Positions 35,453-46,646 of a stretch of 64,000 bases of DNA are shown piece after piece. A program made the position numbers and the translations under genes. The notes under the pieces were generated by a model. That model searched no databases. It was not told the origin of the DNA and saw nothing but the letters and a program-made list of their open reading frames with translations. Source of the DNA: Arctopsyche grandis (taxonomy: Eukaryota > Arthropoda > Insecta > Trichoptera > Hydropsychidae); contig NC_135357.1 in the NCBI RefSeq assembly GCF_051622035.1, positions 19,527,256 through 19,591,255 of the forward strand, read 5' to 3'. Every line of letters begins with the position of its first letter. Within the stretch, counting starts at the first letter, position 1.

Positions 35453-35826
35453 CTAGCTGAACCCGGCATGCGTTGCAACGCCACAATAACGCATGCAATT
35501 CCCGTTCCCGTTCACGTTCCCGTTACCGATCCCGTTCCCGTTCCCGTTCCCGTTCCCGTTCCCTTTCTCGTTCCTGTTCCCGTTTCCGTTCTCGTTACCG
35601 TTCCCATATCTCGGAAAAACGCAGACGCGAAAACATTTGAAATTATAGCGTCGCATTCACATTCCCGTTTTTCCCGTTTCCGTTCCCATTTTTGGGCGAT
35701 TTTTTTCACAGTAATCTCCCCGGACATGCATACAACAAATCTTGAAAGTTCCATCGTAATCGGTTCAGTGGCTTAGGAGCCTATTCGAGACACACACAGA
35801 CATTCAATTTTATATACATATATAGA
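35453..35826 (-). mobile_element. Helitron-like element, family 2 (copy H7, reverse)
   Basis: CTAG at 35453-35456 after A and GA at 35825-35826 before T. On the minus strand it starts TCTATATATG and continues AATGTCTGTGTGTGTCTCGA then GGCTCCTAAGCCACTGAACC, and ends with a GCATGCGTTATTGTGG...CAACGCATGC hairpin then CTAG. Same family as 58262-58627. A (CCCGTT)n minisatellite occupies 35508-35612. Confidence 0.75.
35508..35612. repeat. CCCGTT hexamer minisatellite
   Basis: About 17 units of CCCGTT with substitutions (ACCGAT, CCCTTT, CTCGTT). It is read as Pro-Val or Asn-Gly repeats in several frames, all non-coding. It lies in the 3' half of Helitron copy H7; copy H8 has only a trace (GGGAACGGGAATTG), so the array expanded after divergence. 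Confidence 0.8.
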
Positions 35827-36435
35827 TTAGACTAGAGATATTTCATATAGTCTTAGTCTTAGTCAGAGATATTTCACCAAACTTGTTAAATTGAAAAAGT
35901 TTGAATTTAATTTTTTTTCGTATAGTAATGTCTAACTAATGTCGATATACATATGTACATATGGTAGTTATTTATATTGTATATATGTATGTAAATATGT
36001 ACAAATATTTTGTACTGATTTATTTATTGGTAAAATATATCCATACATAAGTTTTGCTACTGTATAAAATGAAATGTAATTTAAAACGATCTACCCAGAT
36101 TATATACAATATATGTATGGTTTTGAGGAAAACTCGCAAAAAACGCCCACCTAAGTCTCCAAAAGAATTTTTTTATATTTTTATGAATGAAAAAAAAAGC
36201 AATTTTGGGATGAAAACACTCACAAAGGAGCCCTTAAAAATAATTCGATGTCGGCCATTCTCAATTCAAAAAAAAAAAAACCGCTTTTACATTTACACTA
36301 TGAATGTAAATCAGAAAACATTTACAGGCTTCTAATTTATTTAATTTATCAAAAAAGTAAAAATTCGTCACAAAAAACATCATTAATAATAATAATTAAA
36401 TTTGCAGTATGTATATGTAATATTTAATGTAACTA

Positions 36436-36560
36436 GATATATCCGGAATCTCGGAATAATTTAATTAGATATATCCGGAATCTCGGAAAAGCAGAAAAAA
36501 CGTTGTACCATTATTTTGAAATATTGTTAATCGCAAAACATTATATTCAATTTATAATTT
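36436..36560. mobile_element. MITE fragment of the TGAGCCGTT family (M3)
   Basis: Contains a direct duplication of TTAATTAGATATATCCGGAA (ATATATCCGGAATCTCGGAA twice) followed by GAAATATTGTTAATCGCAAA and ACATTATATTCAA, matching the interior of M2. Both ends are missing. Confidence 0.5.
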
Positions 36561-36879
36561 TCCTGCATTTTTTGTGCTTAAATTAAACTTTTATTTATAA
36601 TGCCAGGAACACAAGAAATGAAGATATTTTTTGTTGAAAAGACTACGCACTTTGTATACGAGCAGGTCCCGATCCAGCTTTTTCGTCACCCTGGGCAAAA
36701 ATTATTTTAAAACTTGATTGTTTGACAGGGAATTTTTAAAGTTATTTTTAAAAAGTAAAAACCTCATTTAAAACAAAAACAAAAAATAAATTATCCACAT
36801 AGAATATTGTCCAAAAACACTGCGCCGCGGGTGAAAATTTGAAAGTTCAAATACATATTTTTTTTACTACATATATTTT

Positions 36880-37200
36880 TTTTATTTTACATATATATAT
36901 ATATATATGCAAATATACCAGGACGGCCTAGCAGGTAAACTCCAATGCACCTTCCTGGCCAATTACATACACATGTAAATCGAAAAAATACCTAAAATCT
37001 ATGTTCAGATATTACAAACATCGTATAAATACGTTCAATAACATTTTTCATGTAACAATACGAATTTTTACATTCAATTAACAACCACAGAGACATCTAT
37101 GGTGAGAAATCAAGCAAAACCTGAGATATAACAATAGCTCAAGGTTTGCAACGGAAAATTAGGAAGGAAAAGCCAATTTTACAGGAACCGTTTCAATATC
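36880..37200 (-). mobile_element. tRNA-derived SINE fragment (copy S5, reverse)
   Basis: Tail ATATACCAGGACGGCCTAGC / CCTTCCTGGCCAATTACA (plus strand) and body CCACAGAGACATCTATGG, CAATTTTACAGGAACCGTTT. The tRNA-like head is absent, so it is truncated at its 5' side. Confidence 0.6.
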
Positions 37201-37249
37201 ATCACACATACTTAGGTACATGTGTACTCAAATATAGAAGGCGTATTTC

Positions 37250-37602
37250 TTTCACTTTTTCCGGGCCATTAAAATCCATCAAATTCTTTCCGCTATAAGA
37301 GCCACAGTGACGGTCGTGCTTCCATAAATTGACGTGAAAATGTTTACGACCTCTGTACGTAAAATACTACGTTGTGTCTCCACAACGTAAATCTAGTCGT
37401 CGTTGAGACGCCGAGGAGGCAACACGCGAGTACGACTTTTTGCGACTGTTTACTTTCGCAAACAACCGAATTATCAGTTGACATATTACACAATATTATC
37501 AAACAAATCAAAACTACACCAGAAAGTGAACACGCCTACGAATCCAGTGATTTGTTCGAGGCTTTCGAGGAGTTTCCGCTTCTCACATTATAAACAGGTG
37601 AC
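37250..37602 (+). other. CpG-containing segment, possible first exon
   Basis: Less AT-rich than its surroundings, with many CpG. An open frame 37372-37593 ends ESSDLFEAFEEFPLLTL, 9 bases before ACAG|GTGACT (donor after 37602). It has no family resemblance; it could be the 5' exon of a plus-strand gene with a long intron, or old mobile DNA. Confidence 0.15.
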
Positions 37603-37945
37603 TGTCGCTTTTACGCTATATTTTTTTCGTAATGATTTTTTGTTTCACTCAAACGAATGCTTCATATTCTAAAATTACATTTTTTCTGTTGGTTTTTAAT
37701 TTTTTTCATTATGATTTATATAAGAAAAAAATTACTGATTCATTTATAGAATCCCAGATTACATATATATGTACATGTACGTATATAAGTTGCATTTTCC
37801 ACATTAGTTAATCTTACCCACAATACTACGTATTATAACGGCTTGAACGTGATATAAATAAAAAATTTAAGCACGCGTCATTCATTTGTTGTAATATTTT
37901 TATTTCGAATTAATTAATTTTTATAATAAATTTCAAACTAACATA

Positions 37946-38203
37946 TGAGCCGTTGTATTTGAAAGTAGCAGAAGTCCAATTTTCAGTTCCAAAAACCCTA
38001 TTTCTGTTTAGCTTAATTCACGAATTGGTATCACTTATTTTAATTCGATATATCCAGAATTTCAGAAAAACAGAATAAACGTATTACAGGCTAATACTAT
38101 TTTTAAATATTGTTAAACGCAAAACATTAAATTTAATGTTTTGCGAAATATTTCTCGAAAGGAAGACAAGTAAACTTATGCCACTTTCAAATATAACGGC
38201 TCA
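37946..38203. mobile_element. Tc1/mariner-type MITE, TGAGCCGTT family (copy M2)
   Basis: 258 bp, TA-flanked inverted ends TGAGCCGTTGTATTTGAAAG / CTTTCAAATATAACGGCTCA. Interior has a perfect 28-bp palindrome (38117-38144) reading CGCAAAACATTAAA then its complement. Contains CAATTTTCAGTTCCAAAAA also present in M1. Confidence 0.75.
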
Positions 38204-40506
38204 TATATATGTATGTACTACATACATATGTATATAATCTAAAATTCCAAAATGTTACTTTTTATTTTGAATTCGTGAATAGTTTAAATCATCCGTTTAC
38301 GCCTTTGATGTTCGAAAATGATTTGCTTTTCACTTAGTTCTATTATTATTCATTGACTATGGAAATGTTACAAATGATATATTATATATGTATATGTAAT
38401 ATGTATAGCAGATTGCAGTGACAAGGATACAACCGTAACATATTTCTAAGTTTCACCTCAGCAAAGGGTACATAAATTGAATTTAATTTATAACCATCAA
38501 ATTCGATGCTTGTTGGATTATGTTCTATCTCTGAGTTCTGGATTGTACATAAATACATATGTATACTATCTAAAGCTTAGTTAATTTATATAAATATACA
38601 ATATTTATTTAAATAAATAATAAAGTAAAATATTACACTTCACCACAGACCGAACAAAATCAAAAGGTTTCTCATAAAGCAAACAAAAACGCATAATACG
38701 AATAAATTGTTCAAATAAAAAAGAGAATGGCCCTTTTTTGTCAATTCAATTCGATACCGAGTCATTGTGAAATAAAAATCTTTGATATGAAAGCTGAACA
38801 ATAGAAAAATGTTCTATCGTGCTATTATACAATGGTGCCTGCCAATTAACCAGTTTGCTGCCACTCGCGAAATATTTCATCTTTACCAATACGCCAGAAA
38901 TTTAAAAATTAGTTGAACATGCATAAAAAAAATTATTTGACTTACATTTGTTTGTAGTGACTTTGCATGTAAATACATACATATGTAGTATGTACATGAC
39001 ACACGTTATGATCAAAGATCGGCGTTCGATGGATGCTTTTCGCATAAAAAATTGCTCAGTATTGTCAATTTCTTAGAAAAACCATACTTTTTTGCTATCT
39101 TGCTTTGAGCACTAATGAAGCGGTCAACTGTTATTTTAAAAGTATCCATCAACCACCTAGGACTGACTACTCATGATACACGTGAGCTTATGTACTTTTT
39201 AGGTTTCTCAATATAATGGATTAATTCAGTGGCAGTCTCGATGATATACATACATATGTACAAATATTGTTAAAAAAATAAAAGATAGTTGCATTTTTTT
39301 AAAAAAATGTTTTTACCAAAAAACTCAAATTACCTATTTTTTTATTTTTGTAACTAAGTTCGTCCATAAATGGTGTATAAAAAACCATTTTTAAACGTTA
39401 AATATTGTACATTTCGGAAAAGAAATGGATGCGACTTGCCCGTTAGAATCTGGCGTACAAGGCGAGTCAATACACGACTCATGGGTGAGTCGCTGGCGCA
39501 CAAAGGATTCCACTGGTTTATGGACATCATAAGATTGAAAAACTATATTTATGCATGTATTTATATTATAGTCGGCGAGATACATAGGAAATATAATAAT
39601 ATTCATTGAAGTATCTAAGGTCAAATCTTGCGAATTTATATTTTGCCCGGATGAAATTAAATTAAAAACTCATTTTTAGTACAATGTATTTAGTTCGCTT
39701 CTTTTTAGATTTAGATAGTAGAAAAATGAAAAAGACTACGGTTACTTTAAGATGACTCCACGTTTCAGAAAATGCTTGTCATCGCCTTCACCTTCTCAGC
39801 ATAAAAAATAATTCAAAGATTGACTAAGCACTTTAAAATTTTAGATTACTAAATTTAGTTTCTCGCGAAAATATCGTAAAGCCGCTCATGGAATCATAGC
39901 GTATACATATATGTATATGTATGTATGTATGTATCTACAATCGTACGTAGGTACATACACAAGATAATATTGGTCCGGATTAGCATGAGAATTGAAATGG
40001 TTCAAGAAATTTGAGAGATCCCAGATTCGGTCGAGATAACGGCAAACAGCTAAAGCGAACCCATGCATAATTTGCACACGGTGACCAAAATTCACGATAA
40101 ATTTGCTTATCACGTATCTTCAAAGGACAATAATGAAAACGTCATAGACGCAAACGCCCTGACGACGCCTAGCATCAAAAGGTCGCCATTTCTGAGAATG
40201 TTTACCGAAGCGATCAAGTGAAAGTGTTCCGAAGGGCTCTCTGTTCGACCATTCCTTCAGATTATCTTTTCAAAACTACAGATTGAACCGCTTTAATATA
40301 TATCTCAGACTTTTTTGATTATAATTAAATTCAAATAATATATTGAACTTTAATTGTGATTTACTTAAAAAAAGTTTTTTGAATATTACGCTTTACAGTT
40401 TTTTTTTTTTTTTAATGATTTAGTTCCTATTGCTTCATTTTGGAAACATTGCTTATCTTATGAAAATTTGCCACGCATTTCAACATTTTTAATATTCTTG
40501 AATTTG
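38204..40506. other. Intergenic, no gene seen
   Basis: Nothing recognised apart from ATGTATG microsatellites (39906-39936). Open frames at 39370-39609 and the overlapping opposite-strand frame at 39391-39624 show no family resemblance. Confidence 0.5.
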
Positions 40507-40758
40507 CTAGTTGTTTTACCCGGCTTCGCTCAGTATTTGTAATATAAACAGCTTAAACATGGCAAATCTAATAGTAAATATTCATTTGCTTTTTAATTAA
40601 ATTTATTTAAATCGAAAAAAAAATTATGTATAACCATATCGAATCGTCGTCATAGAAACTTTGATTTGTTTTCGATGCTCCCAACAAACCTTACATTAAA
40701 CCTAACATACATACAAAGTCTCTTTCAAAATCACATACATACATATATGTATATTAGA
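40507..40758 (-). mobile_element. Helitron-like element, family 1 (copy H4, reverse)
   Basis: On the minus strand: TCTAATATAC start, AGTCTCTTTC complement near the 5' end, CATGTTTAAGCTGTTTATAT, hairpin ACTGAGCGAAGCCGGGT, and CTAG. The base after CTAG on the minus strand is C rather than T, a deviation from the usual A/T target. Confidence 0.65.
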
Positions 40759-42010
40759 TTAGTGAGTTAAAAATATATAAGAGGAAGTTTGAAAGACCGA
40801 AAGACAAAGTTTATATGAGATATTGTGGAAAAAGTAATTAACAAATGTTCAACTGTTGAGTTACTCAGGAGTGGTAGAAAGGTGCGTTTGGATAGCTAGC
40901 TGTCATCGTGTCGATCTAACTGAAGTAATTTTTACATACCTCCTTTACGTTTCACTTACGACTACAATTCAGGAAAAAGTTTGCCCCTTATCCGATCGTT
41001 TTCATACTTTGCCATATTGCTCATTTTGGTCATCAATATAAGTAAATGGATCCTCCGCCATTACGATGGTGCAAAAATATCGTGTAAGCCACGTTTGAAA
41101 TTTGAATTTCTGAAAAGTGACTGACGTCTATCCAGTTCTTAGTTTTAAACATAGATGGCGGTAGTAAAATAAAATTATTGGTATTTTTATTCAAAATAAT
41201 AATTTTATATACAAATTAAAGAAGAGGTATGTTTTTAAAAAACTTTTTTTTCCACGATAGTTTCACTCCCTACTTGATATTTATTAATGATTTAGTTGCT
41301 GGTTAAATTTCTTTAGCTATATATCGCAAACATTTGCTTACTTTGAGAGTTACCCCCTTATGTTGGTAAAATATCAAAGCAATCAGAATAGTAGAAATTG
41401 TTTAAAATCAGCTCACAAATTTCGGGCGGTTAGGAATTTCATCTAACTAACCAAGTGAAACTAATAAAAAGCTTGTAGTAATAAGAAAAAGTAGAACAAC
41501 TTTAATAAAATAGATGCTGAAATGTTTCTATTTTTGTTGACGTCCTTTGAAGAAAATAAATAGTTTTGTTTATTTAGGGTAGACAGAAAATCGTAAACTC
41601 CTAAATAGTGAAATGAGAGCTACTGTAAAAGTAGATAAGTCTCTAGCTATGGCATTTGTCGTATTGAGACATATCGAGAGAAATATTTCGACTTCGTTTC
41701 TTAGAGTGTCTTTTCAAATGCAATTTTGGAATTATTTCACAAAAATATTGTGATATATACTGTTTTGAAAATTAAAGATGAACATAACTACTAGGATTGT
41801 ATTATTGTGTTTTGAATAAAAGCCTTTTATGGGCTTACTGGTCTCTGAGAAATCATTACGATTTGTTAAAGGTTTTTCGGCTGATTTGTCTGCCGACAAA
41901 TGTTTACGTATGTGGTCACCTTGCATACATACACAGATAATAAACATACGTATGTACACTCATAGTATATGTATGTATGTAGTAGAAGTTAATGGCACAC
42001 TTTAGCAGGG
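40759..42010. other. Intergenic, no gene seen
   Basis: AT-rich, nothing recognised. Confidence 0.5.
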
Positions 42011-42019
42011 GTCGCGTCC

Positions 42020-42092
42020 AACTCAATTCTCCGTAATAAATTTCAGTTCGGACACCATGCTAACCACTCATTACGCTAAACTGTGTTATGTC
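42020..42092 (-). mobile_element. tRNA-like SINE head, fragment
   Basis: On the minus strand TTTAGCGTAATGAGTGGTTA then GCATGGTGTCCGAACTGAA resembles a box A segment of the SINE family; the box B part is diverged. Only the head is preserved. Confidence 0.3.
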
Positions 42093-42265
42093 AGGGGCTT
42101 AACGTAAAACACATGTTAAATTATAGCATTTCATTACACAACAAACGTTTTCCAAAATTGTTACAGTGACCTTTGGTAATTTTTCTTGAAGCTTTCGAGT
42201 ATTCGTTCATCAATTTTTTTTTATTTAGTTTAATTGCTATATAACACGCGTGCCAATTTCAGATA

Positions 42266-42898
42266 TCTACATAATATATAATTTCGAATGAGACTTTGTA
42301 AGGTTTGGTTGGAAAATAAATCAATATGACGATGGTTGAATATTATTACTTATTCTATGGTTTTTTTTTCGATTCAAATAAATTTAATAAAAAAACAAAT
42401 TTATTATTTATTTATTTTTACATATACATATACCAGAAAGGCCTTACAGGTAACCTCAATGCGCCTTCCTGGCCAATTACAAACATTGCAGCATTTAATT
42501 TTTTTTTTTTTTTATTATACAAGTCGCTGAATTACGAGACACTGAAAAACTCGCAAATTAACGAGACATCTATGAATTGTACATACATTTTATTGTACAT
42601 TAATCAGTCTGAAAAAGTGGTGACATAGTACATAGGTAGGAAGGATATTTAGCCAATTTTACCGGGAACCGTTTCAACAATGAAATCAGAGAAAATTGGC
42701 AAACTCCGATAGGAAACGATCGACCTGGAGTCACAAATATCCAGGTCTGACCAGCAACACTATAGATTAATTCTTTTCAATCGAAGTCAGCTCATGGGAT
42801 CGAACCCGGCGCCTCTCGACGCTAATGTTTACTATAAGTTAATCATATTTAAGCGGTTTATATTACAAATACCGAGCGAAGCCGGGTAAAACCACTAG
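42266..42898 (+). mobile_element. Helitron-like element, family 1 (copy H5), split by a SINE
   Basis: Starts TCTACATAATATATAATTTC and ends ACCGAGCGAAGCCGGGT hairpin plus ACCACTAG before T. Compared with H2, sequence is continuous except that S6 (42398-42828) is inserted between CAAATT and AATGTTTAC. Confidence 0.75.
42398..42828 (-). mobile_element. tRNA-derived SINE (copy S6, reverse) nested in Helitron H5
   Basis: Box B GGGTTCGATCCC is intact on the minus strand; body shares AACGAGACATCTATGAATTG and GGTAGGAAGGAT with S4. Tail CAGGAAGGCGCATTGAGG. The nesting gives the relative age: Helitron first, SINE second. Confidence 0.75.
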
Positions 42899-44052
42899 TA
42901 TCAAATAAATATGATACATATATGTATGTATCTAAAACTGATATGTACATACAAATCATGATATACATATGTATGTATGATTCTTATGAATTCAAAATTT
43001 ATAAATATTAATTATAATTAGTTGCTGGTTGTGTAACCGTACTCCCACTAAAAGTAGATTAGTATTCTCGTTATCGTTTTCCCGAATAAACGAATACATA
43101 CGTTATTGATAGTCCGGTACAATATTCGAATTCAAATATAATATGATTCGAGAATCACCGAAACCAAATCAACATCAGAGGATTTTTATATTAAAAGCCT
43201 CCACTGAAACGCTTTCCTCTATTTTAAATTCAATTTGGGTCGGATAAGGAACGATTCCATTTTATTTATCTCGGCAAAAATGGCTTAAAATTGAAAATTT
43301 TACTGCGTCATCTCAATATTATCTTTTTCGTTGTCTATCCGTAACGTAATTGAACCGAGAATCATTTGCATTGCATTATATGAAATTCAATCGAATTAAA
43401 ACAGTGTTTTTATTAATTTTTAGTGCACAATAAAAACTAATTGAGTTTTCACCGTTTCATTTCTCAACCCATTTTGTAATGAACCACTGTTCTATTGCTA
43501 CTGAATACAAAATGGCGATCCAATCCCTGCCAGGAGTGAAAAATGACAATGCTCCTCGTGGTCACCCTGTATAATATTTGACTCGATTTGATTTAATAAA
43601 ATTATAACTATGAAAGTATTAAATCACTGGGATAGGATAAGCTTAATTATTTTAGATATTTATTATTTAAAAGTTAACGCAATTAAAAACGTTGATAAGC
43701 TATTTGTGAGAAGCGGCTTTAAAATAAAATATATTTTAGAACGAGGGAGCTGATGCTTTGTGGAATGAGAATAATTTTTATTGAATTTTATTTTACTAAA
43801 ACTCAATTTTGATATAACAGTGTCGTCTTTATGATTTCCGTTTTGTCAAATAATTCAAATGTGTCATTAATTTGTATCAATATGCATTTATGGTTCGTTT
43901 ATACCAATACAGCTCATGCCAGCAACTTCATGTAAACAGCAGTAGGAAAACTATTCTTTGGTACATTCTACATACATACATATATGGACAAATTAATATC
44001 TTCCGTAATGTGTACGTGGCGTATCTGAAGTAGTAGTAACCGATACGATCGA
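42899..44052. other. Intergenic, no gene seen
   Basis: Nothing recognised; ordinary AT-rich spacer. Confidence 0.5.
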
Positions 44053-44155
44053 TTTATAATATACATACAGTAGTATATGTCACCGAAACCTATCAAACAA
44101 TCAGTTTTCTTTGGCCACTGTATAAATAGTGACGTCATGGTGGCAAGTGCACCCG
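44053..44155 (-). mobile_element. Partial copy of the TGACGTCA-bearing MITE
   Basis: Reverse complement matches the right part of 28540-28817: GTGCACTTGCCACCATGACG, CAGTGGCCAAAGAAAACTG, GGTGACATATACTACTGTAT. Only one end is retained. Confidence 0.6.
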
Positions 44156-44207
44156 TACATCAACAAAAGTGTTGCCCTGTTAATATGAATATTTTCGGAA
44201 ACATATT

Positions 44208-44509
44208 TTTGCGTAGGGGTGGGTGGAGGATCCAAGTAAAGGGCCGAAGTCGTTTCACAGCATTTATTGATGATTAAGGAGATACACGCACTGGCAGTGC
44301 TCAGTTCAGAATGACCTGATATCGCCTACGTACCGCCTTATAAAGGGTAGATCTCTCAGGACGTCTAATCTGTTTACCTATTGTATAGTCACGTATTCGG
44401 ATATGTATTCCCACGACATTAGGTTTCCCCGTACCGATTCTGAGAAAGGATTAATAACGGTCACATAGTCTCTGGAATTCTATTCGCTTAATCCGCGGCG
44501 TACGTAACA
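44208..44509 (-). mobile_element. Solo LTR
   Basis: About 302 bp on the minus strand, beginning TGTTACGTACGCCGCGG and ending CCCCTACGCAAA, with a TTTATAAGG box (44338-44346) and AATAAATG (about 44263-44268) further downstream, i.e. U3-R order. ATATT occurs directly on both sides (44203-44207 and 44510-44514), a candidate 5-bp target duplication. More GC than its surroundings. No internal retroelement genes nearby. The right terminus is not CA, so the boundary may be off by a few bases. Confidence 0.55.
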
Positions 44510-44512
44510 ATA

Positions 44513-44723
44513 TTGTAACAAAATTGATACAACGCAAGCAATATTGCGCCATATCGTCACACTCTGTAATGTATCTGTAAGCCAATTTTGCCTTGTACTC
44601 ATCCACAAGCCGAGATGGAGCAAATAGATCATATGAATAGAAGTAGTATTTTCCGTGCAGTGCTTTGTAGTGTTGCAACTGTTGACGTGCAGTGCTGGAT
44701 AATATAAACGGGGCATTACTCAT
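44513..44723 (-). other. Unassigned 70-codon open frame next to the solo LTR
   Basis: MSNAPFILSSTARQQLQHYK... to CDDMAQYCLRC, with balanced codon use unlike neighbouring AT-rich noise. It is preceded on the minus strand by a good acceptor (CATTTGTAG|G). The LTR begins at the other end. It may be an exon remnant of a host gene or of another mobile element. I do not recognise the protein. Confidence 0.25.
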
Positions 44724-44983
44724 CCTACAAATGTTATTTATTTATTAATTTTCCATGAATTTATATGGTGAGTTACATATTAGTGTTACGTTTTATCTAG
44801 ACTTGAATATCAATGGAATCTCTAATCATAATTACACGGATACTTTGGTGAGATTATGCAATCGGACTAACGGCTCAGATTCCTGGAAAATAGTACGTAT
44901 ACGCTTAAATATAACATGTTAGTATTTAATCTCTTCGTAAATAGGGTTGTTCCTATGAAATTTGAATTAATGTTAACGATTTA

Positions 44984-45060
44984 GGCATTAGCGTAATTCG
45001 GATGGTGTATCCACGATTACCTCACTAAGGTAATCTGACGTTCGAATTCCCCTATGAGTT
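44984..45060 (+). repeat. tRNA-like segment, possible SINE head
   Basis: TTAGCGTAATTCGGATGGTG followed 34 bases later by GACGTTCGAATTCCCC, spacing and sequence like box A and box B of a tRNA-derived SINE. No body of the S family follows. Not a functional tRNA by eye. Confidence 0.3.
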
Positions 45061-45639
45061 AAACATTAGCTCTCCTTTCTTCGCGATTTACGGATTATTT
45101 TATTTAAGTGAACGTAGATATACGGTTTCGATTTCATGCCGCGAGGGAGTATAAAAGTTCTATAAATATGTATGAGTTTAAGTACATTCTGATTTTGAAC
45201 GATTCCCGATCGTTCCTCGCATCGCAATTTGCTGCCAATATATCGTACAATGAGGGTAAAATGCTTTGGCAGAATTTCAGATTTAAATTATGTAAATATA
45301 TGTATTTGTATAATACACATACATATAGTGTACTCGAACATCGTAACTGAAATCTAATGACAATTCCAGAACTGTCCTTTGTCATAAAATGGGGGTTTCG
45401 ATAATTTGAATATCAATCGGTTTGCTAGATGTCTATGTACATATGTATGTACATATATATGTACATATGTGCATAGCATAGGTACATATGTATTGGTTAT
45501 CAACGTCCTCGAGTAGATTAAATTGAATTCTCCCGATGATTGTGAAAATTATAAATGAAAAATAATATTATCGGGAGAATTTTATTTTGTGGGACGCTGG
45601 GTATGCATATGTACATATATATTATTATATAGCGTATTA

Positions 45640-45815
45640 TTTTTATGATTGTGTTAAATGTGTTGTTTGTTTGTATATGTTTTGTTTCTGTTATGTCTAA
45701 TTTTTTTAGTTATTTTTTTGTTTCTTTTCTTTTCTGTTATATTTTTGACCATTGTGGCGCATTAGAAATTCCTGTAATGCTACAATGGTCCAAACTTTAA
45801 ATAAATAAATATATG
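45640..45815 (+). mobile_element. LINE 3' end-like segment
   Basis: T-rich tract, then a stem GACCATTGT...ACAATGGTC enclosing GGCGCATTAGAAATTCC, then CCAAACTTTAAATAAATAAA. A 3' hairpin followed by a short A/T repeat tail is common in CR1/Jockey-like LINE ends. No coding part left. Confidence 0.35.
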
Positions 45816-46646
45816 TTCTATTCGCATAGAATATATCGTAAATAATTACGTATATATGTATTTACATATAACACAATAATTAGTGACAAAATTTTCACAA
45901 TAATAATATACATATATTAAAAATATAGTCAAAATATAAATAAGTTGCTAAGTAGGGAATAAAATATTTTTCGTTTACGTATAAAGAAGGAAACTTTTAA
46001 TTAGTGTTGTTTTAATTACCTTGTTTAACTTTTACGCAAACAATCAGATACGAGGGGCACCTTATTATTACAAACATGCCAAAATAAATGAAAATATTTA
46101 TCTTGCATAGATATAGATATGTACAATAAAATTTATATAGATATAAATATTTATTTTGCATAGGTCGGAGCGACAAATGCGAATTTCGGATTTTTATCGA
46201 TGGACCTAGTGGAAAACTTCTGTCGTATTAAGGCAACGTTAAATAAAAAAAATATTTTAAACAACATTCGTTGCAACCAACCAATCGATTTATCTCGACA
46301 AAAATTTCGATAAGGTAGGTTTGATTCGGGTCTACGTGACGAGACAGAATGTTAAAAAACAGAAAACGCAAATATCGGAAGGCAAAGATCAAAAATCGAA
46401 ACATCTTAAATCAAAAGATCAAAAAAAAAAAATGGTGCATGGTAAACGGTATATACTCACTTAATTTGCGCGAGCCGGATACAACAGGAACAAGAGGAAC
46501 ATGCTTTTCTTCCCATATTCTGCGCGCGTACATTAATACGGGAGGAAAAGCCTGTTCCTCTTGTTCCTGTTGTATCCTGCTCGCGCAAATTAAGTGAGTA
46601 TGTACCGTTTACCATGCACCCTTTTTTTTTTGATCTTTCGACTTAA

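Noticed and set aside
35468-35776. Pro-Val repeat protein frame, and Asn-Gly frames on the other strand
   Set aside because: Produced by the CCCGTT minisatellite inside a Helitron-like element; frames are open on both strands because of the repeat.
44077-44277. 66-codon plus-strand frame
   Set aside because: Spans the MITE fragment and the solo LTR; no protein similarity.
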